Assembly (NCBI GenBank): GCA_030651375.1 | Contig: JAUSFM010000016.1 | Location: 124,001 to 188,000, forward strand | Direction of reading: 5' to 3' | DNA: 64,000 nucleotides | Source: Candidatus Woesearchaeota archaeon | Lineage (GTDB): Archaea > Nanobdellota > Nanobdellia > Woesearchaeales > UBA12501 | Shown here: in pieces, positions 8,535 to 15,691 of the stretch | Layout: every line of letters begins with the position of its first letter | Position numbering within the stretch: the first letter of the stretch is position 1 | Translations under genes and position numbers: made by a program | Notes under the pieces: model-generated | Told to the model about the DNA's origin: nothing | The model's database searches: none | Seen by the model: only the letters and a program-made list of their open reading frames with translations

Positions 8535-8574
8535 AAAAGTAATGAGAGCACGTTGAGATTATAAAGTTTACGCA

Positions 8575-9069
8575 TTAGCCCAGGTGACTCACGTGGCGTT
8601 CCTCAACAGGCACCGACGCGTAGTGCCGAGTGAGAGAGTCTGCGCGAAAAAAACCGGCGGCAAGGCTTCCCGTAAGAATCGTGAAAAATTGGACAGCGCC
8701 TTTGACCGGCGAGCCTCCTTGGTAATCAGTAATTGATGCAAGCGCGGAAAGGCCCATTATTGTAAAAATACCTGCACATGCGTATTTATAGAGTGTGCGT
8801 TCGTAAAGCGATGGACGGCCAAGAAGGGCAAGCGAATGAGCAGAATGAACACTATCATGAAACGACCCCTGCACTGCACGTTGCTCAAGTGTTGACGAGG
8901 ATGAAAACAGGTGAGGAGCAACAAGCCCTGAGATAGAGGGCGCCGAGTCTCCGAGCAAAGCTGCTTTTTTAGCATAGAACATTTCTTGCCAACGGGGTAT
9001 TTCAGGATACAACGTGACATGAGCGCCATCGACAACGCGATGTACCGGAATCGAGCGTTTTTTAAACAT
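8575..9069 (-). CDS. Membrane protein, unknown function
   Basis: A 164-residue protein with a basic N-terminus (MFKKRSIPVHR), a serine-rich middle and two hydrophobic segments near 95-115 and 122-142. No family was recognised. The ATG at 9069 is chosen over an upstream codon at 9129 because a TATA-like sequence (GTTTATCTA, around 9093-9101) lies about 27 bases upstream. It is divergent to the gene at 9143. Confidence 0.55.
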   Translation of the reverse strand: MFKKRSIPVHRVVDGAHVTLYPEIPRWQEMFYAKKAALLGDSAPSISGLVAPHLFSSSSTLEQRAVQGSFHDSVHSAHSLALLGRPSLYERTLYKYACAGIFTIMGLSALASITDYQGGSPVKGAVQFFTILTGSLAAGFFRADSLTRHYASVPVEERHVSHLG

Positions 9070-9142
9070 AGGGACAGATACAAATAACAAGTAGATAAAC
9101 ATTTCGGAAAAGCTTAAATACAGAGCCAAAAAACAGATACAA

Positions 9143-9526
9143 ATGATAAGCGTAACTGATATTGGGAATTTGTTAGATGAATTGCTTGGAGAAGGAAGTT
9201 TTTCAGAAACAAGCCCTTTTGAAATAAGTGCTTATGATACACACACAAAATTTCTCTATGCGTGTCAACTTTGGAAGAAAAAAGGGGAAGTATATATTGA
9301 GGAACAAAGACAGGTAGATTATGTGATGATAAATATGAATGATTATAAACTGAAAAGAACAAAGAATGGATGGAAAATTGATTGGCGCGACCTTAAACCA
9401 TGTCAAGAAGTTAGAAAGGACAAAGAAAGAGAGCTCGAAGAGACGTATGACCACATACGAAATGCGTTGGTGCCACAACAGCGAGAGATTGGCTCGCCAT
9501 CAACACGTTTGATAGAAGGAAATTAA
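9143..9526 (+). CDS. Hypothetical protein, 127 residues
   Basis: A soluble, charged protein with no recognised family. The first 70 residues are predicted helix and strand (NLLDELLGEGSFSE, KFLYACQLWKKKGEVYIEE); the end is rich in Glu, Lys and Arg. The ATG lies 26 bases after the TATA box CTTAAATAC (9112-9120), which supports expression from a leaderless transcript. The AT-rich codon choice differs from the GC-richer neighbours. Confidence 0.55.
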   Translation: MISVTDIGNLLDELLGEGSFSETSPFEISAYDTHTKFLYACQLWKKKGEVYIEEQRQVDYVMINMNDYKLKRTKNGWKIDWRDLKPCQEVRKDKERELEETYDHIRNALVPQQREIGSPSTRLIEGN

Positions 9527-9571
9527 TATCATTTCAACAAAATTTAAAAAAGAACAAACAAAACATAGTTC

Positions 9572-9724
9572 ATGCTCACCGTCTGCCCTGAATGCAAGGA
9601 AAAGCTCCATGAAGGCCAGCATAAGTTTGCTGATGGATTCTACACAATAAAATATTGCAAGCAGTGTGGGTTCCGGGAAGAGAAGCCGGAGAACATAAAA
9701 AAAGTTAAAATAAATCCTTGTTAA
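9572..9724 (+). CDS. Small zinc-ribbon protein, 50 residues
   Basis: A 50-residue protein with two CxxC pairs (CPEC at 5-8 and CKQC at 30-33) that would hold one zinc ion, and a basic tail. Such mini zinc ribbons are frequent in archaea and may bind nucleic acids or proteins; the role here is unknown. An AATTTAAAAA box about 26 bases upstream of the ATG supports it as a real leaderless gene. Its 3' end overlaps the convergent antitoxin gene by 20 bases. Confidence 0.7.
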   Translation: MLTVCPECKEKLHEGQHKFADGFYTIKYCKQCGFREEKPENIKKVKINPC

Positions 9725-10037
9725 ACTTCAGCTGCAGCGACCGTGGCCCCAGCACGCAAATCTCGCTGACCATTCCTGGCTTCACGCCGTACGCCGTAAG
9801 TTTTTTCGGCAGCAGCGCAGCGATGGATGAGCCGACTTTGATGATTTTGCGGGAGGAGTGAATGTGCTGGTTGGCTTTTTTAAGTTCCAAAGCATATTCA
9901 GCTTGTGAACGCGAGAAGGTAATCTCTTTACAGCGAGTACATTGATAGCCAGGTATCAAAAATTCCATGAAAGGAACTTCTCCAACGGTGATAGTTCCTC
10001 CACAATTACAGGGATATTCTTTTTTACGCATTTCCAT
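9705..10037 (-). CDS. YgiT zinc finger / AbrB-like antitoxin
   Basis: A 110-residue protein with the same layout as the one at 1-297. A two-CxxC zinc finger (CNCGG near 10 and CTRCKE near 33) is followed by a linker helix and an AbrB-type domain (KIIKVGSSIAALLPKKLTAY, then VKPGMVSEICVLG). It would bind toxin and operator DNA. It overlaps the upstream gene by 14 bases, the toxin-first order typical of MqsRA-like systems. The first residues could be trimmed to a second start (MRKKEYPC). Confidence 0.75.
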   Translation of the reverse strand: MEMRKKEYPCNCGGTITVGEVPFMEFLIPGYQCTRCKEITFSRSQAEYALELKKANQHIHSSRKIIKVGSSIAALLPKKLTAYGVKPGMVSEICVLGPRSLQLKFNKDLF

Positions 10038-10317
10038 GTTTCCAAAACCTCGTGATGATTCGTAGTATGTTCGGTTTTATGTCGGTGATGACAAAATATG
10101 TTTTGTTGTATTCCTTAAAATATTTTTTGAAACAAATGCGACTGAGCTTGGCATTTGATCTATGAGGAACGATGCTTCCTTCGCGAACAACGACATCAAA
10201 CAAATCGATTTCCTGGATATCTGACAGCCGTTCGTAAAGCAGATGATTGCTATAACCGATCGGCACTTCTTTTCGATCGATCATGTTCAGTTTATCTTGA
10301 ATCCATTGTTCTTCCAT
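10024..10317 (-). CDS. Probable toxin paired with zinc finger antitoxin
   Basis: A 97-residue basic protein. The C-terminal strands FKEYNKTYFVITDIKPNILR and IITRFWKHG resemble the end of DUF4258/RelE-type toxins, and it precedes and overlaps an antitoxin of the kind paired with them. Sequence similarity to the toxin at 299-526 is low, so the two loci are related by architecture rather than recent duplication. RNase activity is inferred only. An AT-rich promoter region lies at 10325-10380. Confidence 0.6.
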   Translation of the reverse strand: MEEQWIQDKLNMIDRKEVPIGYSNHLLYERLSDIQEIDLFDVVVREGSIVPHRSNAKLSRICFKKYFKEYNKTYFVITDIKPNILRIITRFWKHGNA

Positions 10318-10393
10318 GAGTAAACCTGTTATAATATTTAAAGCTTTTTATTATAATGGCTAATTAATCAAAAAAAATAAAAAAACAAAGAAT

Positions 10394-10648
10394 TTACAGC
10401 TTGAACAGCCGAAATCCGTGGCGGTCCCGCCCTTTTTCTTCGTCATCGTCACCCGCGTCGCCTTCCATCACTTTCTCATAGTATGATGTCGGCCGGATGT
10501 CAGTGATCACGGTGCGGTGCACCACATAGTCACCGCTCTTGCTCTTGAAAATCTTTGACTCGATGTGCGGCATCTTCGCCAGCTTTTCCTTGTTCTGCTC
10601 TTCATACTTTTCATAGGTGTTTTCATGTTGTTTTTGTTTTTTTGCCAT
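10394..10648 (-). CDS. Hypothetical charged protein, 84 residues
   Basis: Starts MAKKQKQHENTYEKYEEQNK, a lysine- and glutamate-rich helix, followed by a short beta-rich part (GDYVVHRTVITDIRP) and an acidic run (EGDAGDDDEEKGRD). No family was recognised. The ATG at 10648 is used because the upstream extension to 10690 runs into the repeat element. Its promoter would lie inside or beside that repeat (CTTATTAATCC around 10692-10702). Confidence 0.5.
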   Translation of the reverse strand: MAKKQKQHENTYEKYEEQNKEKLAKMPHIESKIFKSKSGDYVVHRTVITDIRPTSYYEKVMEGDAGDDDEEKGRDRHGFRLFKL

Positions 10649-10689
10649 GTGTTTACTCCGCGCAGCGAGTTTACAAAACGAGAGATACA

Positions 10690-10990
10690 TGGATTAATAA
10701 GCGTTTCCCAGAAAAATTCGGAAGAATTCCGACACTGCCGTAATGTTTTCGGCTCGGCCGGAAGATTTGCGAAAAAGAGCCAGAAATCCGGAATTATTCC
10801 GCCCCTACCGAAACTGTTTGTTCTTTCGACGACATAAGAGAGGGGGTTATTTTGCGTAAAGCGCCGTGCCGCCGAACGTAGCGTAGGCGACACATTTTTG
10901 CTCAAGCTTTTTTGCGCTCTGAGCGCAAAAAAGATTGTTTTGGAAGGTTTTCGGCAGCGCCGGAACGCATACTCGTGGCAGGCGGACAAA
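10690..10990 (-). repeat. Composite hairpin element, copy D (full length)
   Basis: About 300 bases of non-genic DNA that align end to end, in reverse orientation, with the copy at 47384-47665. It contains a perfect 13-bp stem (10907-10919 with 10921-10933, arm CTTTTTTGCGCTC). A second hairpin follows at 10867-10892 with loop GAACGTAGCGTA. After these come GTCGTCGAAAGAACAAACAG on the minus strand, several short TTCCGG-type inverted repeats and a TATTAA end. It starts 26 bases after the stop codon of the shortened NFACT gene. It explains the 370-base stretch without a gene. Confidence 0.75.
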
Positions 10991-11016
10991 TAGAAACCAA
11001 CGATTGAAACTGCTAA

Positions 11017-12165
11017 CTATCCGAATCCCAACTCAATCACCACGGTGCCGTTTTTTTCGTCAATCGCCGTTACAACGTCGTTGTTTTTGTAGATTTTTTT
11101 GACCTCATCCCACGACTTCTGTTTGCGCGCCGCGGTGATGACGTCGAGAATGTTCTTGACCAGTGCATAATTGTGGTAAATCAATTCGCCTTTGCGCTGG
11201 TTTTCTTCGACTGCGGCACGGAGGTTGCCAACTTGTAATTCCTGCGCTTCAACAATTTTTTGCGTTTTCAGCAAGTCCTGATTCGATTGGACACGCTGTT
11301 TTTCTGTTGATTTTTCAAGCAGGTGCTTGGTGAACACCTCGTCGAGCCCGTGGTTGAACGTGGCAACCGGAACTGAATCAAGGCCTTCGTAGAGTTGGAA
11401 GGGAAACGGCGTAACCGCATACGGGGTGCCAAGCTTGAAGACAATGCGCGGATCAAGCGATGCGCTGCGCACTGCTTCGATACCTTCAAAGAGATGCTGG
11501 AGGTCTGCTGACGTCGCGTCAAGCGGCCGAATAGTCTTGCGCACCTGTGCTCGGATGCACATTTCTTCGGCGTACGCACCGCCGACACCGAGGTCAGTGG
11601 CAAGGGCCTTGACGATTGCGTCCTGGGTGGTATCTCGCATGAGCTGGACAAGATCCTGCGGCGTGAGGGTAAACATATTGTACCCGCGTGCAGGGATCGT
11701 GTATGGTTCGCCTTTTTTGACGCTGCGCTCTTTCCACTCCTGCACTTCCCAGGGAGACATGATAACCTCTTTTTCGTCAAGGAGAATAACATTTCCCTTG
11801 CTGTAGAGCTCAAGGGCAAGCGTGCGCTGAAGCACCTTGTTGTCTTGTTTTATTTCAAAGCCGATTTCGACGATGCGCTCAAAGCCCTTTTGCGCAACAA
11901 ACGTTACTCGAGCTTGCTCAAGCTGTTTGCGGAGGTACATGCAGAAACCGTGGGGCTCCGGTGGATTTTTGAACTTTGTTGAGGTGAGATACAGCATTTT
12001 TCCCGGCAGCACGCGCAGCAAAAACTTGCCGTGTCCAGTCTTGTGAAATATGAAGAGCAGTTCTGCACGCACGGGCATGAACACTTTGTCGATTTTTGAC
12101 TCAACGAGCTGCTGAAGCTCTTGGACAATAAAGGAAAGGTCCACGGCGCTGATTTCTTCTTTCAT
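11017..12165 (-). CDS. NFACT/Rqc2 (RqcH-like) protein lacking the C-terminal NFACT-R domain
   Basis: The N-terminal 300 residues match the NFACT-N domain of Rqc2/Tae2/RqcH proteins (ELQQLVESKIDKVF, then LTSTKFKNPPEPHGFCMYLR, ELYSKGNVILLDEKE, KGEPYTIPARGYN). A coiled-coil arm follows (EAQELQVGNLRAAVEENQRK). Full-length archaeal homologues are about 600-700 residues and act on stalled 60S/50S-peptidyl-tRNA complexes. This one stops at 382, just before the NFACT-R domain. The ATG at 12165 is chosen over an upstream GTG because a TATA box (TTATAAAG, 12187-12194) lies 26 bases before it. Repeat element D begins 26 bases past the stop. Confidence 0.8.
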   Translation of the reverse strand: MKEEISAVDLSFIVQELQQLVESKIDKVFMPVRAELLFIFHKTGHGKFLLRVLPGKMLYLTSTKFKNPPEPHGFCMYLRKQLEQARVTFVAQKGFERIVEIGFEIKQDNKVLQRTLALELYSKGNVILLDEKEVIMSPWEVQEWKERSVKKGEPYTIPARGYNMFTLTPQDLVQLMRDTTQDAIVKALATDLGVGGAYAEEMCIRAQVRKTIRPLDATSADLQHLFEGIEAVRSASLDPRIVFKLGTPYAVTPFPFQLYEGLDSVPVATFNHGLDEVFTKHLLEKSTEKQRVQSNQDLLKTQKIVEAQELQVGNLRAAVEENQRKGELIYHNYALVKNILDVITAARKQKSWDEVKKIYKNNDVVTAIDEKNGTVVIELGFG

Positions 12166-12225
12166 ACGCTCCAGCAAGCGCACATTCTTTATAATTCTTG
12201 ATTACTACTCCGTTATACTAACAAA

Positions 12226-12235
12226 GATTTATATG
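12226..12235 (+). promoter_or_regulatory. TATA box for HerA-like ATPase gene
   Basis: GATTTATATG is centred about 27 bases before the ATG at 12258, which predicts a leaderless mRNA. The oppositely oriented TATA box of the NFACT gene lies 35 bases to the left (12187-12197). Confidence 0.6.
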
Positions 12236-12257
12236 AGCAAAAAAGCCAATACGGGGT

Positions 12258-13580
12258 ATGTATGATATTATTATCGGGCGAGATGAAAAAGAGCGGGCTA
12301 AATTCGGCACTGAAGGCACTGTCCTGCTGGGCAGGCAATACATTCAAATGGGCAGAACCACGTCGCTCGCTAATAATATCCACCTCGACGTAACCCATGC
12401 GCACGTTGTGTTTATCTGCGGTAAGCGTGGTGGGGGAAAATCGTACACTATGGGCGCGATTTCTGAAGGCATGGCAGACCTTGCGCCGAAAATAAAACAA
12501 AACCTTTCATTTATCCTTCTCGACACTATGGGTATTTATTGGACGATGAAGTACCCGAACAAACAGGATGAGCTCCTGCTTGCTGAATGGAACTTTAAGC
12601 CCAAAGCGCTCGACGTCAAGATTTTTACGCCGTATAAATATTACGACCAGTACAAAAAAGAAGGAATTCCAACTGATTTTCCATTTTCCATCAACGCGTT
12701 TGAGCTTGACGCTTCTGACTGGCAGATGACGTTTGAGATGAGCCCGAATGAACCGGTTGGTGTGCTGGTTGAGCGTATTATTCATGACCTTCAGGAAAAT
12801 GGAATCCGGTTTACCGTCGATGATATTATCAAAGCACTTCAAAAGGATGAGCACACTGACCAGACCACCAAGGACGCGGCAATCAATCGTTTTCTGACGT
12901 GCAAAGGATGGGGAGTATTTGCTGAGCACGGCGAGGGAACGCCCTTAAGCCAGCTCGCCATGGCTGGTATGGTTTCGGTCTTGGATGTCAGCTGTTACGC
13001 CACTATGCCGTCGGGTTGGAAAATCAAGCACCTTATTGTTGGCCTTGTTGCCCAAAAATTGTTTGTGTACCGCATGCTTGCTCGAAAAATAGAAGAGTTC
13101 AAATCAGTCAAAAGCGCGATTCATTATTTTACTGAGGATGTGGCAAAAGAAAAAATGGACATGCCGCTCGTATGGCTGGTTATTGACGAGGCGCATGAGT
13201 TTCTTCCTCGTGAAGGAAAAAATCCGGCAACGGACCCGTTGGTCACTATTCTGCGTGAAGGCCGCCAGCCGGGCATTTCGCTGATTCTCGCGACGCAGCA
13301 GCCGGGAAAAATTCACACGGATGTCATGACGCAGTCAGACACCGTACTCAGCCACCGCATTACGGCAAAGCTTGATGTGGATGCACTTGGCATGCTCATG
13401 CAGAGCTACATGCGTGAAGGCCTTGACGTGCAACTGAACAACCTACCGCGTATGAAAGGCTCTGCAATGCTGTTTGACGACACTAACGAACGCTTATATA
13501 TGATGCAGGTTCGCCCGCGGTTCACCTGGCACGGCGGCGGCTCGCCGACGGCGTTGCGGGAAGAAAAGAAAGGAGTGTAA
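12258..13580 (+). CDS. HerA-like hexameric ATPase (DUF87)
   Basis: A 440-residue P-loop ATPase of the HerA/FtsK superclass. Walker A is FICGKRGGGKSYTM (about 53-65) and Walker B is WLVIDEAHEFLPR. After them comes the family segment ILREGRQPGISLILATQQP, with a sensor Gln and an arginine finger region. The N-terminus carries a small beta-barrel like the HAS domain (VLLGRQYIQMG, NNIHLDVTHAHVVF). HerA proteins pump DNA and in archaea usually work with nuclease NurA in end resection. No nurA gene is in this window, so a repair role is only inferred. Confidence 0.85.
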   Translation: MYDIIIGRDEKERAKFGTEGTVLLGRQYIQMGRTTSLANNIHLDVTHAHVVFICGKRGGGKSYTMGAISEGMADLAPKIKQNLSFILLDTMGIYWTMKYPNKQDELLLAEWNFKPKALDVKIFTPYKYYDQYKKEGIPTDFPFSINAFELDASDWQMTFEMSPNEPVGVLVERIIHDLQENGIRFTVDDIIKALQKDEHTDQTTKDAAINRFLTCKGWGVFAEHGEGTPLSQLAMAGMVSVLDVSCYATMPSGWKIKHLIVGLVAQKLFVYRMLARKIEEFKSVKSAIHYFTEDVAKEKMDMPLVWLVIDEAHEFLPREGKNPATDPLVTILREGRQPGISLILATQQPGKIHTDVMTQSDTVLSHRITAKLDVDALGMLMQSYMREGLDVQLNNLPRMKGSAMLFDDTNERLYMMQVRPRFTWHGGGSPTALREEKKGV

Positions 13581-13614
13581 GAAATAAGAAATTGGTAAGA
13601 GGTCGGTACGACGA

Positions 13615-14283
13615 TTAAGAAGCGTTTAAAGAATCATTCTCATGGAACACGTTCATGCGTATCTGTTCCATATCAACACCAGACGTCCGATTTTTCAGTG
13701 CGGCAGCAATCGACTCAAATTCTCGGATTGCTTCCGGAAGCACAAAACTGAAGCCGTCGAGTTTTTTTCCGGAAAGGAAAATTTCCAATCCCTGCTGCTC
13801 GTACGTGTAGGTCGTGAAGTGGCTGAGCAGATTAAGTTTTGATGGAGCGCCATACGTCCGGTACATTTCCTCTTTATATACACGGCCAATGTGGGTGGCA
13901 TTTGCGAGAAAACGGTTGAACGGCTCTTTGATCGTGATGCGTGTGAGCTTGTTGTTGACAAAGTGAAACAACAAGCCAGTATGCGGCATGGCAAGGCCTT
14001 TGTTGTATTCAAAGTTGGTAGCGTTGCCAAAATCTCTGCTCAAGTCAGGCGCGCCAAGCTTTTTGATGGCATCCTCTTTGGTGTCGCCCAGCTGAACGCC
14101 AAAAACAGAAACGTCGGTGCCTTTCCAGTCTTTTTTTGCAAACAGGTCAGTTTTGGTGAGCTCATATTTTGGCGAGGCACGCACTTCAGTGCCGCCATAC
14201 GCTGGGTAGAGATTCAGGCAGCCTGACAGAAGCAGCATACTGATTAGGAGAAGAGCAATGAAAAAGGATGTGTGTTGTCTCAT
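13615..14283 (-). CDS. Lipoprotein, BamE/SmpA-like domain possible
   Basis: A 222-residue protein with a lipoprotein signal: basic start, hydrophobic stretch (FFIALLLISMLLL) and lipobox LSGC (Cys22). The mature part begins with a strand-rich region in which FGVQLGDTKEDAIKKLGAPD resembles the helix-hairpin start of the SmpA/OmlA fold. NATNF, NATHI and NRTSG are possible N-glycosylation sites. It is likely attached to the outer face of the cytoplasmic membrane. Its ATG is 26 bases from a TATA box at 14305-14314, so the mRNA is leaderless. Confidence 0.65.
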   Translation of the reverse strand: MRQHTSFFIALLLISMLLLSGCLNLYPAYGGTEVRASPKYELTKTDLFAKKDWKGTDVSVFGVQLGDTKEDAIKKLGAPDLSRDFGNATNFEYNKGLAMPHTGLLFHFVNNKLTRITIKEPFNRFLANATHIGRVYKEEMYRTYGAPSKLNLLSHFTTYTYEQQGLEIFLSGKKLDGFSFVLPEAIREFESIAAALKNRTSGVDMEQIRMNVFHENDSLNAS

Positions 14284-14304
14284 ACAGCCAAAAACAATGA
14301 GGGG

Positions 14305-14314
14305 TTATTTAAAG
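14305..14314. promoter_or_regulatory. Symmetric TATA box between lipoprotein gene and structured region
   Basis: TTATTTAAAG reads as CTTTAAATAA on the minus strand. It is 26 bases from the lipoprotein ATG (14283) and also about 20-26 bases before the base-paired region starting near 14329-14335. It could drive transcription in either direction. Confidence 0.5.
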
Positions 14315-14328
14315 TTTGTGCATGCCTG

Positions 14329-14497
14329 GTTCTGTAGAAAAGATAGGGGCAGCGCCAATTTCGTGAGCGTTGAAGCGATAAAAACTGCGGTTGCGGAGGG
14401 GGACGTCCCTTACGGGGAGGTGCCACACTCGTTCAAAAACAGCAAAGGAGCGAACCGGCGCTGCCCCCGAGCCACGCAGCGGCGAGTTTTCTACAGA
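14329..14497 (+). ncRNA. Candidate structured RNA
   Basis: Two nested long helices close this 169-base region. GGTTCTGTAGAAAA (14329-14342) pairs with TTTTCTACAGAGCC (14484-14497) over 14 bp with one G-T. Inside it GGGGCAGCGCC (14346-14356) pairs perfectly with GGCGCTGCCCC (14457-14467). Further internal pairing is possible, for example TCCC with GGGG around 14406-14417. A TATA box lies just upstream on this strand. The sequence lacks the SRP RNA tetraloop motif and the RNase P conserved cores, so it fits neither. Either strand could be the RNA. Confidence 0.5.
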
Positions 14498-14561
14498 GCC
14501 GCATGCCTGAACGAGAAGAAGAGGGAGAAGAAAGAAGAAGTAATAGAGAGGAGAAGGTATG

Positions 14562-15560
14562 CTAACACATATTTCGCGCAGTACACCACGCGCTATAGCG
14601 TGCTTGTAGTTCTTCAAGCAGCGTCCGAGACTTCGTCACCGTGCGCTTTTTGTCGACTGAACGCGTCTTCATGATGGTGCGATTGAGCGTGATATTCCGG
14701 GGTCGGCTTTCCTGATGGTAGGTCACCACATCTTGGACATTCTTTGTTGTTGCCATGCCGACTTCGTCAGGGACGAACGTACCTATGTTTTTTGGCGTGC
14801 CGAGATAACCGCTCCGGGTCTTGACGCGGGTATTTTCCGGAGAAAATTGTTGGTATTCGTCCAGCAAGGGGAAATAATTCACCACTGAGTATTCAGGCGC
14901 GTTTTTGTTGGAACCGATAAACTTGTTCTTGCAGACCAATTTTCGTGAAACATCGCCCATTTCAAGCTGAATTGTTTTTTGCGGGTCAAAATCAGTAATC
15001 CAGACGAGCAGGCGCTTGAGGCAACTCTTGGCCGGCACCCGGACAATAAGATGGTCAAGGCAACTTACTTTTGTGGCGCCGGCGTAATGGCATTCGAGCA
15101 GGTCAGTACTCATGGTCTTTCGTTCTTGATTGCAGATGGTTGCCATAATGCGCACGGCACGCTTGAAATAACCTGCATGGGTCACGGGGTCATACGTGTT
15201 GTGCTCTTTGGCAGGTGGGCTATAGCTGATGTCGTAATCATACGGCTCGAGCAGGCAATCACCTTCAGGAATCAGTAGGGGATGGGACTCCAAACGATCT
15301 CGTGGTGTGTTAATTGAAATTGTTTTTTCTTCGGTAACCGACGCAAGATCAGGAATCAGAACGGAGTACTCCTCAGTGCTGTTGTAGAAGTCGATATCCT
15401 CATACGTTTCCTCAACAGGATACGTTTCTTCAGTGGTGTACGGCACAGAGACGTAGTCCAGTGCAACTGCACCGGCAAGAAGAACCACACAGAGTGCAAG
15501 CACGATACTGATGAGAAAATGCTTTTTCCGGTGCTTCTTGTGCATCGATGGAAGACTCAT
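14562..15560 (-). CDS. Single-pass membrane protein with cysteine-rich outer domain
   Basis: A 332-residue protein. After a strongly basic start (MHKKHRKKH) comes one membrane segment (about 16-34), then a Glu- and Thr-rich stretch and a domain with nine or so cysteines (GDCLLEPY, ATICNQERK, LLECHYAG, VSCLDHL). The C-terminus is very basic. The bulk is probably extracellular. No family was recognised. A TATA box (CTATATAATT, around 15577-15587) lies upstream. Its neighbours are lipoproteins, suggesting a surface-protein block. Confidence 0.6.
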   Translation of the reverse strand: MSLPSMHKKHRKKHFLISIVLALCVVLLAGAVALDYVSVPYTTEETYPVEETYEDIDFYNSTEEYSVLIPDLASVTEEKTISINTPRDRLESHPLLIPEGDCLLEPYDYDISYSPPAKEHNTYDPVTHAGYFKRAVRIMATICNQERKTMSTDLLECHYAGATKVSCLDHLIVRVPAKSCLKRLLVWITDFDPQKTIQLEMGDVSRKLVCKNKFIGSNKNAPEYSVVNYFPLLDEYQQFSPENTRVKTRSGYLGTPKNIGTFVPDEVGMATTKNVQDVVTYHQESRPRNITLNRTIMKTRSVDKKRTVTKSRTLLEELQARYSAWCTARNMC

Positions 15561-15691
15561 GCGATACCTCTTTTTTCTATATAATTTTTATATAACTACT
15601 GGCACCAAGGATATATAAAGGTTATGGTGGAAGATAAAAAAAAGAGTAAAAAATAAAAGAAAAATAAAAGAGCAGAGAGTGGTTGTAGTGA

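Noticed and set aside
10507-10989. 160-residue minus-strand frame across element D, resembling a frame in copy C
   Set aside because: The similarity follows from the repeat DNA. Hairpin arms, not codons, are conserved, and the frame cuts into the gene at 10394.
14329-14497. SRP RNA
   Set aside because: The conserved helix 8 segment with GGAAG-type tetraloop and the AGCAGC loop are absent.
14309-14617. Minus-strand frame with a lipoprotein-like start (FFFLLPLLLVQAC)
   Set aside because: The hydrophobic part is the complement of a purine-rich tract, the frame overlaps the end of the gene at 14562, and the two long helices explain the sequence better. Kept as a low-probability alternative.
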